64,000 nucleotides of DNA, taken from NCBI RefSeq assembly GCF_020447225.1, contig NZ_JAJAEO010000183.1, forward strand, positions 1-64,000, written 5' to 3'. The notes under the pieces were generated by a model. It did not search any database, was not told where the DNA came from, and saw only the letters and a list, made by a program, of their open reading frames with translations. Shown here one piece after another: positions 27,661 through 36,993 of this stretch. The translations under genes were made by a program, and so were the position numbers. This DNA comes from Methylophaga pinxianii. GTDB lineage: Bacteria; Pseudomonadota; Gammaproteobacteria; Nitrosococcales; Methylophagaceae. The first letter of the stretch is position 1, and each line of letters begins with the position of its first letter.

Positions 27661-28227
27661 TTAAAATCTCTTAGCCATTGTGCTTTGAAGCAGGATTCGT
27701 GAATTAGCACTTCCTCCTGTACCACGTGCAGTAATTCGGTAAAACACTTTACCTGTAGATGGACCACCACCTGTACCTACCAGTAAGTCATCATTTACAA
27801 ATTGTTGATATTCAATAATGTATCGTGGATTAACAATGTTGGTCGTACCAGCAGTGGTTTCAAAAGTAATAGCATCTGCTACCTGAATTGCATTACTAGC
27901 CCACCAGGTTCCATTTCGTTCTTGCCACCAATTTTTAGCATTGGTAGCGTCAGGGTCCATAGCATCTCCAACCCAAACTACATTCGAACCATCTGTGGTC
28001 GCTTCTGGCTCTACTGATAAACTTGCAATCCAGGCTTCTCCTGTACGTAAAGCGGTTTCAGCGGCTTGAAAGGCAATTTCAAGATCCAATGTATTCCCCG
28101 CCATTTTTTCTTCCAAGCTACTTGTTCGTATTGCCGCCAACCCGAGTATCATCATTAATAGTAAGATCACCAGACTGACAATCAAAGCCGCACCATGTTG
28201 TTTATTTCTGTGGCTGATGTTTTGCAT
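27661..28227 (-). CDS. pilX: Type IV pilus minor pilin PilX
   Basis: A 188-residue prepilin-like protein with the PilX N-terminal signature HGAALIVSLVILLLMMILGLAAIRTSSLEEKMAGN. The family's usual lack of Glu at mature position 5 is seen here (Val17 follows the cleavage after Gly12). It belongs to the minor-pilin priming complex with FimU, PilV, PilW and PilE. It lies between pilW and pilY1. Confidence 0.88.
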   Translation of the reverse strand: MQNISHRNKQHGAALIVSLVILLLMMILGLAAIRTSSLEEKMAGNTLDLEIAFQAAETALRTGEAWIASLSVEPEATTDGSNVVWVGDAMDPDATNAKNWWQERNGTWWASNAIQVADAITFETTAGTTNIVNPRYIIEYQQFVNDDLLVGTGGGPSTGKVFYRITARGTGGSANSRILLQSTMAKRF

Positions 28228-29246
28228 TAAGAAACCCTATTGCGAAGCGTAAAGGTTTTGGTATAAACAGAGCGAAGTCGACGATCGTTAGCTGTAACAT
28301 TAGTATCATTAAATCGATAAGTTTGGGGCCCATCAGCAGTTAGGTTATCTTCAATGCTTCTTAGTAATAAACTAATTTTTACGCTCAGCACATCATTCCA
28401 ATTACCCACAGCATCAGCAGGCTCGTAAGTAGTTACAACCCCATCACCAGTGGTATCGATCCCATATAAGATTTGCATATCTTCAATGCCTTCTACCAAT
28501 TCCACAGTAGCGGTGCTCACAGCATTTCTTTGATATAAGGCAGGCATATTTCTTATATTATTTGAACTGATGAAATAACTGAGGGTAACAACAGGCACGA
28601 CCCATCCACCTGTATAGTTTTTCCCTAACGCTTGAGTGATATTTCCGGGTGATCCAGTCCCAGTATTATGAGCAATTGAACCTGAGGTATCAGGATTATT
28701 TGATGTAACTTGAAACACGGCTGAGGTTAAACAATCCGTTGCCATAATAATATCGCCATTAGCAAGTCCATTCCCTGGATTAACTTGTATATTGGCTGAG
28801 CCGGGTGGTGTTCCTCCGGGATGAGCAGTAATTTTTATGCTTGAACCGGTTGTTTTTCTAACAGTTAATATATCGGTTCCAGAGTCAGATGAAATGTCAT
28901 CATCTTTGGTGGGGGTCCATGCACTATCACCAGTAGCATCGTTACCTTCAACTGCTGTAGCAAAATCCCATATAAAAAGATTACTGTTGTTCAGTACATT
29001 ATTGGTTTCGGCTCCGGCCCTACGTGAGGCACAACCATAATACCCGGCATCTCGAATATTCTGTCCCAGTATTGCCATGGCATAACGACCATTTTCCTGC
29101 ATTCGTGCTTTGGCATCCTGAACACGGTAAACCTGACGGTTATTAACAAATAGTTCAATGACGCCAGCAACTAATATCAAACCCAATACAACAGCAACCA
29201 TTAGTTCAACTAACGACAACCCTTGTTGTTTTTTATGGAAATACAT
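28227..29246 (-). CDS. pilW: Type IV pilus minor pilin PilW
   Basis: A 339-residue prepilin with leader QQGLSLVELMVA (cleavage after Gly9, Glu14 at +5) and the PilW pattern NNRQVYRVQDAKARMQENGRYAM followed by a Cys-containing globular domain (DAGYYGCASR). It shares single bases with its neighbours at both ends, which implies coupled translation. In Pseudomonas PilW connects PilX/PilY1 to the rest of the tip complex. Confidence 0.88.
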   Translation of the reverse strand: MYFHKKQQGLSLVELMVAVVLGLILVAGVIELFVNNRQVYRVQDAKARMQENGRYAMAILGQNIRDAGYYGCASRRAGAETNNVLNNSNLFIWDFATAVEGNDATGDSAWTPTKDDDISSDSGTDILTVRKTTGSSIKITAHPGGTPPGSANIQVNPGNGLANGDIIMATDCLTSAVFQVTSNNPDTSGSIAHNTGTGSPGNITQALGKNYTGGWVVPVVTLSYFISSNNIRNMPALYQRNAVSTATVELVEGIEDMQILYGIDTTGDGVVTTYEPADAVGNWNDVLSVKISLLLRSIEDNLTADGPQTYRFNDTNVTANDRRLRSVYTKTFTLRNRVS

Positions 29247-29704
29247 TAGATTGCCCCGCTAATCGTAAATGTCGAGGTACTTCGGCTGTCATAATCATCA
29301 CCGTCATTTTGGGTATCGATCCAACTGATGGTGACGTCACATATAAATTCAGTATTGATAGTGAATGCACCGCAGGTAATTTCACCATCTCCATTAGGAA
29401 GAAAAGTAGCAATATTATTGTGCCAATCTACAATATCTGCATCCGCAATTGAGTTTGTTGTTTCCGGTGGATCGGATTCAAGACTTATAGCGTAATTACC
29501 ATCATGAGCAGCATCGCGATTGGCCCGCATTCTGTCCAACATATCTGAGGCTAGGAGTGCGGCTTGTGTACGAAACTCTGCAGTTTGATTGTGTTTTAGT
29601 GAGGTGATTTGCAGATGTGCCATTCCCAGTAAACCAATTGCTAACACAAAAACGGCTATCATCACTTCAAGCAGGGTAAAACCTCGTTGTTGGCTTAAGG
29701 ACAT
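29246..29704 (-). CDS. pilV: Type IV pilus modification/minor pilin PilV
   Basis: A 152-residue prepilin with leader MSLSQQRG and mature start FTLLEVMIAVFVLAIGLLG, followed by HLQITSLKHNQTAEFRTQA, the usual PilV arrangement. A Cys pair (ITCGAF and FICDVT) sits in the C-terminal domain. It overlaps fimU by ten bases. Confidence 0.88.
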   Translation of the reverse strand: MSLSQQRGFTLLEVMIAVFVLAIGLLGMAHLQITSLKHNQTAEFRTQAALLASDMLDRMRANRDAAHDGNYAISLESDPPETTNSIADADIVDWHNNIATFLPNGDGEITCGAFTINTEFICDVTISWIDTQNDGDDYDSRSTSTFTISGAI

Positions 29705-30252
29705 GTTACATCCTCCGGATTAATCCTTGCTCTACCGCCAGAATTGATAATTATTTCTCGACGATTGGTGTCGGGGATACATAAAGTAAATGTGCCCGTA
29801 ACAATTCCTCCACCGGCAGCCGTGATTTCACCAGAAGGTAGAAAAGTTAATCCAACCGCGTGGTTAGCCCCCGATCTGAGTGTAATATTATTACCCAATG
29901 CTTGCTGTTCCATTAACAAACAATCCTGCGCCTCCACACTACAATCTTTTTCATTCAAATCACCATCAAACACACCATCACCATCCCAATCGGTAAATAT
30001 ACGCCAGCCATCTTCCCATACACTGTTGATAGTGCTTAAACGATGCATACTGACTTGTACACCCCGATTAATGGATTCTGAACGGGCAGTTTGAAGTGAT
30101 GCGAGAAAACTATTAGCTTGAGTAGCCGCACGATTTTCACGAATCATAGAATTAAAGCTCGGTGCAGCAATGGCAACTAGGATGATGACCACGACTAATG
30201 TGATCATTAATTCAATCAGGGTGAAACCAGAATTTGCCGCAAACTTTTTCAC
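29695..30252 (-). CDS. fimU: Minor pilin FimU/FimT (GspH family)
   Basis: A 185-residue prepilin with leader ending at Gly9 and mature start FTLIELMITLVVVIILVAIAAPSF. The GspH/FimT-type domain holds the conserved NSFLASLQTARSESINRG segment and a late Cys pair (FTLCIP, DVTCP). First gene of the seven-gene pilin operon. It may be transcribed from a sigma54-type element about 56 bases upstream. Confidence 0.88.
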   Translation of the reverse strand: MKKFAANSGFTLIELMITLVVVIILVAIAAPSFNSMIRENRAATQANSFLASLQTARSESINRGVQVSMHRLSTINSVWEDGWRIFTDWDGDGVFDGDLNEKDCSVEAQDCLLMEQQALGNNITLRSGANHAVGLTFLPSGEITAAGGGIVTGTFTLCIPDTNRREIIINSGGRARINPEDVTCP

Positions 30253-30307
30253 TTCTATGACGCTCCGTGTTGGTATTTGGTTTTAACGCTAAAAGTATTG
30301 TGGGTCA

Positions 30308-30324
30308 AGCACTTATGGTGCCCA
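30308..30324 (-). promoter_or_regulatory. Sigma54-type promoter before the minor pilin operon
   Basis: On the minus strand GGGCACCATAAGTGCT keeps GG-N10-GC and matches TGGCAC-N5-TTGCT except at the first base and the first T of TTGC. The predicted start is about 45 bases before fimU. The surrounding gap, 30253-30581, holds this element and the flgB promoter; I see no gene in it. Confidence 0.55.
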
Positions 30325-30526
30325 TTAACTATCTATTTATTAAATACGTGAGCCAGTTGGCAAATGTATCGTCAATGGCAGAAATTTCTTCAATCTAACC
30401 TTGGGCTGCAGACGAATTATAACAGTTGTAACGGGGGGGTAAGGCGAGTGGCAAGAGCTTGCCGCTTTAACGTTTTTGTATTGCCGCAACATAGTTAAGG
30501 TTTTGAATTTTAAAGAGATTAAATTG

Positions 30527-30542
30527 TGGCACACATGATGCT
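30527..30542 (+). promoter_or_regulatory. Sigma54 promoter for flgBCDEFG
   Basis: TGGCACACATGATGCT fits the -24/-12 consensus with GG at 30528-30529 and GC at 30540-30541. The predicted start is about 30 bases before the flgB ATG. In Vibrio and Pseudomonas the flgB operon is a class transcribed by sigma54 with FlrC/FleR. Confidence 0.8.
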
Positions 30543-30581
30543 TAGCTGAGTGGAAGTAAATGTTTGTTGTGGAGAAACAGC

Positions 30582-30983
30582 ATGCCGATAAATTTTGACT
30601 CTGCTCTTGGAATTCATGCCGATGCATTGCGAATTCGCACCCAGCGTGCAGAAATGTTGGCTACCAACCTGGTGAACGCCGATACCCCAAACTACAAAGC
30701 AAAGGATATGGATTTTCAAACAGCGCTGCAACTGGCGGCATCTGGGCAAAATTCTGCCGCTTTGAATACGACTCATCAACGGCATATTGCCGGTAATGGG
30801 GAAAACCCATTTGAAGCGGCTACCCAATACCGTACAACACTTCAAGATTCCTTAGATGGCAATACGGTAGATGAACAAGTTGAACAGGCACAGTTTATGC
30901 AGAATGCTGTTCAATACCAAGCAAGTCTGGAATTTTTGGGTTCACGCTTCCAGGGGCTGACCAAGGCAATCAAAGGAGAATAA
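30582..30983 (+). CDS. flgB: Flagellar proximal rod protein FlgB
   Basis: The 133-residue product starts at the ATG at 30582, seven bases after GGAG; an in-frame TTG at 30564 is not needed. It has the rod motif RAEMLATNLVNADTPNYKAKDMDF and the C-terminal helix typical of FlgB. It is part of the proximal rod crossing the periplasm. First gene of flgBCDEFG. Confidence 0.96.
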   Translation: MPINFDSALGIHADALRIRTQRAEMLATNLVNADTPNYKAKDMDFQTALQLAASGQNSAALNTTHQRHIAGNGENPFEAATQYRTTLQDSLDGNTVDEQVEQAQFMQNAVQYQASLEFLGSRFQGLTKAIKGE

Positions 30984-30989
30984 TCTGCC

Positions 30990-31403
30990 ATGTCATTATT
31001 TAATATTTTCGATATTGCAGGCAGTGGAATGAGTGCTCAGTCTCTGCGGTTGAATACAACGGCGAGTAATTTAGCGAATGCTGACAGTGTAAGTAGCAGT
31101 GTCAATGAAACCTACCGTACACGTCAACCGATTTTTGCCACAGTTTTAGATGATGCACAAGAGGGTTATAAATCCGGAGCGGTGCAGGTGCTCGGTGTGA
31201 CTGAAAGTCAGGCCCCTATCCGGCAGGAATATAACCCAGCCCATCCGATGGCGGATGAAAATGGTTACATTTACCACTCAAATGTAGATGCCATTGCAGA
31301 AATGGCAAATATGATGTCGGCTTCTCGTTCCTATCAGAACAATGTTGAGATTGCCAACACTTCCAAACAATTGCTGCTGCAGACATTGCAGCTTGGCAAA
31401 TAG
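30990..31403 (+). CDS. flgC: Flagellar proximal rod protein FlgC
   Basis: The 137-residue protein has the N-terminal rod motif LRLNTTASNLANADSVSSS, the central EYNPAHPMADENGYIYHSNVD segment and the C-terminal SYQNNVEIANTSKQLLLQTLQLGK helix of FlgC. It polymerises with FlgB and FlgF in the proximal rod. An AAAGGAG lies upstream of its ATG. Confidence 0.97.
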   Translation: MSLFNIFDIAGSGMSAQSLRLNTTASNLANADSVSSSVNETYRTRQPIFATVLDDAQEGYKSGAVQVLGVTESQAPIRQEYNPAHPMADENGYIYHSNVDAIAEMANMMSASRSYQNNVEIANTSKQLLLQTLQLGK

Positions 31404-31420
31404 ACCAGGGAGTCATTGAA

Positions 31421-32104
31421 ATGGCAGTAAATGGTGTAAGCGACAATCCTTATGCGTTCCTCAACAGTAAAAATACAACAAGTGCGACTGAAGAGGAAAA
31501 TGATCCCGGCTCACTGCAAATGAATGACTTTTTGTCATTGATGACCACGCAGTTGATGAATCAGGATCCCCTTAAGCCAATGGAGAATGGTGATTTTCTG
31601 GGACAAATAGCCTCTTTCAGCACGGTTACTGGCATCAGTGATTTGCAGGACTCATTCGCCAGCTTTGCGAATGTCATGCAATCCGATCAAGCATTACAAG
31701 GTTCGTCTTTGGTTGGGCGCTCAGTATTGGTTCCGTCTTCCATTGGAATGATGACAGCTGACTCGCCTATGCGGGGACAAATTAATGTGGCTGAGCCCGT
31801 CTCTAATCTGGAACTGAAAATTTATAGCAATACTGGTGAATTAGTCAGAACCATCCCTATGGGGGCCGCTTCTGGCTACACCAACTTTGAATGGGATGGG
31901 TTGAATAACGATGGGGAAGCAATGCCTGAAGGGGCCTATCAGTTTATGGCTACCGGCAATGTTGATGGACAGAACACCGCATTCGCCACGGCGGTAATAG
32001 CGAAAGTGGACAGTGTTTTGGTTGGCTCAAGCGGACAAGGACTGACCATGAATCTGGCCGGTATTGGTTCGGTGCCGTTTAGTGAAGTTCAAGAAATTAT
32101 TTAA
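31421..32104 (+). CDS. flgD: Flagellar hook assembly (cap) protein FlgD
   Basis: The 227-residue protein has the conserved FlgD N-terminal region (NDFLSLMTTQLMNQDPLKPMENGDFLGQIASFSTV) and a C-terminal Ig/FlgD domain containing FEWDGLNNDGEAMPEGAYQF. It caps the growing hook so that FlgE can polymerise. The length is normal for the family. Confidence 0.97.
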   Translation: MAVNGVSDNPYAFLNSKNTTSATEEENDPGSLQMNDFLSLMTTQLMNQDPLKPMENGDFLGQIASFSTVTGISDLQDSFASFANVMQSDQALQGSSLVGRSVLVPSSIGMMTADSPMRGQINVAEPVSNLELKIYSNTGELVRTIPMGAASGYTNFEWDGLNNDGEAMPEGAYQFMATGNVDGQNTAFATAVIAKVDSVLVGSSGQGLTMNLAGIGSVPFSEVQEII

Positions 32105-32117
32105 GGGGTAAATCCAC

Positions 32118-33401
32118 ATGTCATTTAATACTGCATTAACAGGCCTCAATGCCGCCACTGCTGACTTGAACGTGAAATCGAACAATATTGCTAACATTAA
32201 TACCATTGGCTTTAAGGGTTCCCGGGCAGAGTTCGGTGATGTTTATGCCTTATCAACGTTTGGCAATAGCAACACCGCCATTGGTACAGGTGTTGTGCTC
32301 AATAATGTAGCCCAGCAGTTCAATCAGGGAAATCTGGAAGTCACTAATAACTCACTGGATTTGGCAATTAGTGGAAATGGACAAGGTTTCTATGCACTTT
32401 CACCAGCATTAGATTCTGAACAGGTTTTATACAGTCGCGCCGGAGCCTTTAATATTAATCGTGATGGTTATATTACGAATAGTTCCGGGCAATATTTATT
32501 GGGTTTTCCAGTAAATGATGATGGCAGTGTTTCATCAACTGCGTTAGGTGGAACTAATCCAATTAGGTTGCCGGTTGCTGCAGGTGTGCCGCAAGCAACG
32601 ACTGAAGTGGATATTGCTGCAAATCTTCCTTCAACAGCGGTAGATATTGATCCAGTGGCAACACCAATTGATCCGACAGACCCAACGACCTATACCAATT
32701 CCACTTCGAGCAATATTTTTGATTCCTTGGGTAATGAAAGCACCCTGACCTATTACTATCAGAAAACCAACGTCCCGAATGAGTGGAATGTTCAGGTTTA
32801 CATTAACGAACCAGCAGGAAGTCAAACCTTAGTGGAGTTTGGGGCAGGGCAAACTACCAAAACGCTTACTTTTGATCCTGCTTTAGGTGGTGCTTTAGAT
32901 GCTGGTGTTACCCCAACAGAGACCTATACATTTTCGGGTTTAAGCAGTGGTGCAGTAGATTTGGAGTTTGAAATTAATTTTGCCGGGTCGACACAGAACT
33001 CCGCTGCTTTTACTGTTCTGGATACTGACCAAAATGGATTCCCGACAGGGCGGCTGACCGGGTTGGATATTGATGATACTGGCCTGGTACAAGCACAATA
33101 CTCTAATGGTCAAACCACCAATGTAGCCAAAATTGTTTTAGCGGATTTTCCTAACCCTCAGGGCTTAAAACAGATAGGAAATACTGCCTGGGAAGCAACA
33201 CTGGATTCAGGCGATGTACGGATTGGCGAAGCCGGAACCGGCAGTTTTGGGTTGATTCAGTCAGGGGCTTTGGAAACATCGAATGTCGATTTAACCAAAG
33301 AGCTGGTGGGATTGATTACCGCACAACGAAATTTTCAGGCCAACTCAAAAGCTATTGAAACCAACAATGCAATTACTCAAACCATTATTAACCTGCGTTA
33401 G
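32118..33401 (+). CDS. flgE: Flagellar hook protein FlgE
   Basis: The 427-residue hook subunit has N-terminal rod-type helix NNIANINTIGFKGSRAEFGDVYA, a variable beta-rich centre, and the C-terminal [35 protein letters not shown]. The DPTDPTTYTNS stretch in the centre is unusual in composition but in a region that varies between species. It forms the universal joint outside the outer membrane. Confidence 0.97.
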   Translation: MSFNTALTGLNAATADLNVKSNNIANINTIGFKGSRAEFGDVYALSTFGNSNTAIGTGVVLNNVAQQFNQGNLEVTNNSLDLAISGNGQGFYALSPALDSEQVLYSRAGAFNINRDGYITNSSGQYLLGFPVNDDGSVSSTALGGTNPIRLPVAAGVPQATTEVDIAANLPSTAVDIDPVATPIDPTDPTTYTNSTSSNIFDSLGNESTLTYYYQKTNVPNEWNVQVYINEPAGSQTLVEFGAGQTTKTLTFDPALGGALDAGVTPTETYTFSGLSSGAVDLEFEINFAGSTQNSAAFTVLDTDQNGFPTGRLTGLDIDDTGLVQAQYSNGQTTNVAKIVLADFPNPQGLKQIGNTAWEATLDSGDVRIGEAGTGSFGLIQSGALETSNVDLTKELVGLITAQRNFQANSKAIETNNAITQTIINLR

Positions 33402-33446
33402 TTTGGTCGTGATTAATGTTCGTTATAAAAAATTAAGGGGCTGACA

Positions 33447-34190
33447 ATGGATCGCATGCTTTATATCTCAATGAATGCAGCACAGCAAACCATGCTGGCC
33501 CAGGCAACTAATGCGAATAATCTTGCCAACGTAAATACCACCGGTTTTCGCGCTGATTTGGAGCAGTTCAGATCGATGCCGGTGTTTGGTGAGGGTTTGC
33601 CAACGCGCGTTTATTCGATGACTGAGCGGCCTGCTACCGATTATCAGCAGGGGAGTGTGCAATCGACTGGTCGCGAATTGGACATTTCCGTCCAGGGTGA
33701 GGGCTTTATTGCGGTCATGGGAAAAGATGGTCGTGAAGGCTACACCCGTGCAGGGGATTTACATGTCACCGAGCTGGGACAGTTAGTCACTGGTACCGGT
33801 TTACCCGTGATGGGTGAGGGCGGCCCTATCGCTATTCCTCCAGCTGAGAAAATGGATATTGGCGCCGATGGCACCATTTCAATTCGTCCAATCGGAGGTG
33901 CTGAAAATGAATTAGCCGTGATTGACCGGATTAAACTGGTCAAACCGGATCTGCAAAATGTGTTCAAAGATAGCGACGGCCTCATGCGAATGGCTGATGG
34001 TACTGAAGCCCCATTAGATGCCACCGTTAAAGTTGCATCAGGAACCATCGAGAGCAGTAATGTCAATGCTGTCGGGGCTTTGGTGAATATGATCGAGTTG
34101 CAACGCAAATATGAGATGCAAGTCAAAATGATGAGTACTGCAGAAGAAAATAGCGCTGCTTCGGCACGCATGTTGCAGCTTAATGGGTAG
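33447..34190 (+). CDS. flgF: Flagellar basal-body rod protein FlgF
   Basis: The 247-residue protein starts [37 protein letters not shown], and has the FlgF-typical RELDISVQGEGFIAV and the C-terminal SSNVNAVGALVNMIELQRKYEMQ helix. It belongs to the proximal rod. The 45 bases before it hold a Shine-Dalgarno (AAGGGG) but no promoter I recognise. Confidence 0.96.
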   Translation: MDRMLYISMNAAQQTMLAQATNANNLANVNTTGFRADLEQFRSMPVFGEGLPTRVYSMTERPATDYQQGSVQSTGRELDISVQGEGFIAVMGKDGREGYTRAGDLHVTELGQLVTGTGLPVMGEGGPIAIPPAEKMDIGADGTISIRPIGGAENELAVIDRIKLVKPDLQNVFKDSDGLMRMADGTEAPLDATVKVASGTIESSNVNAVGALVNMIELQRKYEMQVKMMSTAEENSAASARMLQLNG

Positions 34191-34223
34191 TTATAGGCCA
34201 ACAGTGTTTTTAGGAGAATATAT

Positions 34224-35009
34224 ATGAACCAGGCATTATGGATTGCTAAAACCGGGCTTGATGCTCAGCAAACAAGGATGTCGGTCATTTCAAACAATCT
34301 GGCCAACGTGAACACAACCGGCTTTAAGCAAGATAGAGCGGTGTTTGAAGACCTGTTGTATCAAACGATTCGTCAACCTGGTGCTCAAACCACGACCGAT
34401 AATCAGCTGCCTTCAGGATTAATGATTGGTACGGGTGTGCGAACGGTGGCCACTGAAAAGCTGCATACTCAAGGCAATATTGTCCAAACTGATAATGCAT
34501 TGGACGTGGCGATCGATGGTCGGGGATATTTCCAGATTTTGATGCCAGATGGTGATCTTGCATATACTCGGGATGGAACATTTCAAATTAATGCCGATGG
34601 CGACATGGTGATGTCAAATGGCTATCTTTTAGATCCGGGTATTAATATTCCAGAGGATGTGCAAAGTGTCACTATTGGTGTGGATGGTACCGTGAGCATT
34701 ACCCAACCAGGAGACAACGAGCCCACCGTGATTGGTGAAATTGAGTTGGCAGATTTTGTCAATCCAGCAGGTTTACAGCCTGTTGGTGAAAATCTGTTTA
34801 AAGAAACAGGTGCCAGTGGTGTTCCTATTGTCGGCACGCCAACTCTGGATGGGCTAGGCCGAGTGATTGGGGGCGCATTGGAAACCTCAAACGTGAATGT
34901 AGTGACTGAGCTGATTAATATGATCGAGACCCAGCGTGCCTATGAGATGAATTCCAAAGCCATTTCTACAGCCGATCAAATGCTGCAGTACGCTAGTCAG
35001 AATCTATAA
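34224..35009 (+). CDS. flgG: Flagellar distal rod protein FlgG
   Basis: The 261-residue protein shows the FlgG start [19 protein letters not shown] with [25 protein letters not shown], the [15 protein letters not shown] core and the C-terminal [28 protein letters not shown]. It makes the distal rod that carries the L and P rings. A strong terminator follows, so flgG ends the flgB transcript. Confidence 0.97.
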   Translation: MNQALWIAKTGLDAQQTRMSVISNNLANVNTTGFKQDRAVFEDLLYQTIRQPGAQTTTDNQLPSGLMIGTGVRTVATEKLHTQGNIVQTDNALDVAIDGRGYFQILMPDGDLAYTRDGTFQINADGDMVMSNGYLLDPGINIPEDVQSVTIGVDGTVSITQPGDNEPTVIGEIELADFVNPAGLQPVGENLFKETGASGVPIVGTPTLDGLGRVIGGALETSNVNVVTELINMIETQRAYEMNSKAISTADQMLQYASQNL

Positions 35010-35021
35010 TCATATTCACTG

Positions 35022-35060
35022 AACCCCGATAGCACGATCTATGTGCTTCGGGGTTTTTTT
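35022..35060 (+). terminator. Intrinsic terminator between flgG and flgH
   Basis: A long stem with AACCCCGA pairing to TCGGGGTT and an inner AGCAC/GTGCT helix, followed by seven T residues. It separates flgBCDEFG from flgHIJ as two transcripts, which agrees with the new sigma54 element just after it. Confidence 0.92.
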
Positions 35061-35104
35061 GTGCTTAAAGAACAGTCAGTATTTATTTACTCAAAATGTA
35101 ATTC

Positions 35105-35120
35105 TGGCATGGACTCTGCA
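35105..35120 (+). promoter_or_regulatory. Sigma54 promoter for flgHIJKL
   Basis: TGGCATGGACTCTGCA has exact GG-N10-GC spacing and lies between the flgG terminator and the flgH ATG, which is about 40 bases beyond the -12 GC. Confidence 0.78.
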
Positions 35121-35158
35121 AGTTATATTTTGAACATCAGGTTGTCTCGGAGATTCAT

Positions 35159-35866
35159 ATGAAATTCATTAACCGACTCGTGGGGATAAGTTGCCTTGTT
35201 TTGCTTTCTGCCTGTGTCAGTAATGAAGTAAAACGTGATCCTGCTTATGCTGCTGTCCGTCCCGTTGCCACAGAACCGGTGGTGAATACCGATGGTGCCA
35301 TTTTTGATACGCGCAGCAACATTGCATTGTACGAAGATTATAAAGCTCGTCGGGTTGGCGATATTTTGACAGTGCGCCTGGATGAACGAACGGATGCGGA
35401 AAAAGAAGCCACGACAACGATTGATAAAACCAACTCGAATAACATCAACAATCCGACGCTGTTTGGTACGACACCACAGTTCAGTTTGCCAGGATTTTTA
35501 CCTTTGGCAGATACCGATAACAACAATTTAGCGTTTAGTGCCGGTTCTAACAGCAGCTTCGAAGGTGAAGGTGAAAGTGAACAGAATAATCGTTTAAGTG
35601 GGGATATCAGTGTATCTGTGGTGGAAGTGCTTTCTAATGGCAACATGATTATTCGGGGGGAAAAAGTTGTCACCATTAATCAGGGCAATGAGTACGTGCG
35701 TTTGACCGGCATGATTAGTCCCCGCGATATTGACTCGACCAATACTATTTCATCCATTCGTATTGCTGATGCACAAATTACCTACGTCGGTGACGGGCCC
35801 TCTAATGACTCTAATTCAATGGGCTGGTTAAGTCGCTTCTTTATCGGCGCGTTAATGCCTTTTTAA
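35159..35866 (+). CDS. flgH: Flagellar L-ring lipoprotein FlgH
   Basis: The 235-residue lipoprotein has lipobox LLSAC with Cys19 as the lipidated residue, YEDYKARRVGDILTVRLDE, and the conserved C-terminal ITYVGDGPSNDSNSMGWLSRFF. It forms the outer-membrane L ring around the rod. First gene of its transcript. Confidence 0.97.
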   Translation: MKFINRLVGISCLVLLSACVSNEVKRDPAYAAVRPVATEPVVNTDGAIFDTRSNIALYEDYKARRVGDILTVRLDERTDAEKEATTTIDKTNSNNINNPTLFGTTPQFSLPGFLPLADTDNNNLAFSAGSNSSFEGEGESEQNNRLSGDISVSVVEVLSNGNMIIRGEKVVTINQGNEYVRLTGMISPRDIDSTNTISSIRIADAQITYVGDGPSNDSNSMGWLSRFFIGALMPF

Positions 35867-35878
35867 AGGGTTAAACAA

Positions 35879-36976
35879 ATGAGAACATTATTGAATACCT
35901 TCTTTGCCGCTTTTTTGATGTTGATGATGTCGGTAGCTCAGGCAGAACGTATCAAAGATTTGGCCTCCATTGGCGGAGTGCGAAATAACCAGTTGGTGGG
36001 TTATGGTCTGGTGGTAGGGCTGAATGGTACGGGTGATAAAACCGCTTTTACCGGTCAGACGTTACGCAGTATGTTGCGTGAAATGGGCGTAACGTTGCCG
36101 GCAGGAGTAGACCCTAAAAGCAAAAATATAGCGGCAGTTTCTGTCCATGCCGATTTGCCGCCTTTTGCCAAGCCTGGTCAAACCATTGATATTACCGTGT
36201 CCTCCTTGGGTGACTCGAAAAGTCTACGAGGTGGCAGTTTGATTATGACGCCGCTCAAAGGGGCTGACGGTCAAATATATGCCATGGCACAAGGTAATCT
36301 GGTCGTGGGTGGGTTTGGTGCTGAAGCGGGAGATGGTTCACGGGTCACGGTCAATATTCCCAGTGCAGGACGTATACCCAATGGCGCGACAGTAGAACGT
36401 ACTGTGCAAAATGCCCTAAATGTGGGTGATCATATTATTCTGAATTTACATCAGGCAGATTTCACCACAGCCAGTCGTTTGTCTGATGCGATTAATCAAA
36501 CGCTGGGTCGTGGTACAGCCAGCTCCCTGGACGCCGCATCGGTGAGGGTTAATGCCCCAAGAGATCCCAACCAACGAATTCCATTTTTATCCTTAATAGA
36601 AAATCTGGAACTGAATCCGGGTGAGGCCGCAGCCAGAGTGGTTGTGAACTCTCGCAGTGGTACTGTGGTGATTGGACAGAATGTACGAGTCAGTCCTGCT
36701 GCGGTGACACATGGCAGTTTGTCGGTGACGATTTCAGCAAATCCTGAAGTGTCACAACCCAACGCATTATCTGCAGGTGAAACAGTTATTACGCCAAATT
36801 ATGATATTGAAATATCAGAAGAAAATAGCCGCATGTTTGTGTTTAACCCTGGCGTGTCTTTGGATGAAATTGTGCGGGCAGTAAATCAGGTTGGCGCGGC
36901 TCCAGGAGATTTAGTTGCGATTCTGGAAGCCTTGAAACAAGCCGGAGCATTACGTGCAGAGCTGGTCATTATCTGA
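35879..36976 (+). CDS. flgI: Flagellar P-ring protein FlgI
   Basis: The 365-residue protein has a signal peptide ending near AQA (residue 22), then [31 protein letters not shown], the classic FlgI start of the mature protein. The C-terminal [31 protein letters not shown] is also typical. It assembles the periplasmic P ring around the distal rod. Confidence 0.97.
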   Translation: MRTLLNTFFAAFLMLMMSVAQAERIKDLASIGGVRNNQLVGYGLVVGLNGTGDKTAFTGQTLRSMLREMGVTLPAGVDPKSKNIAAVSVHADLPPFAKPGQTIDITVSSLGDSKSLRGGSLIMTPLKGADGQIYAMAQGNLVVGGFGAEAGDGSRVTVNIPSAGRIPNGATVERTVQNALNVGDHIILNLHQADFTTASRLSDAINQTLGRGTASSLDAASVRVNAPRDPNQRIPFLSLIENLELNPGEAAARVVVNSRSGTVVIGQNVRVSPAAVTHGSLSVTISANPEVSQPNALSAGETVITPNYDIEISEENSRMFVFNPGVSLDEIVRAVNQVGAAPGDLVAILEALKQAGALRAELVII

Positions 36977-36993
36977 GTTTTAATGATTAATCC

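Noticed and set aside
30564-30581. TTG start upstream of the flgB ATG
   Set aside because: The ATG at 30582 has a well-spaced GGAG, and FlgB homologues start there.
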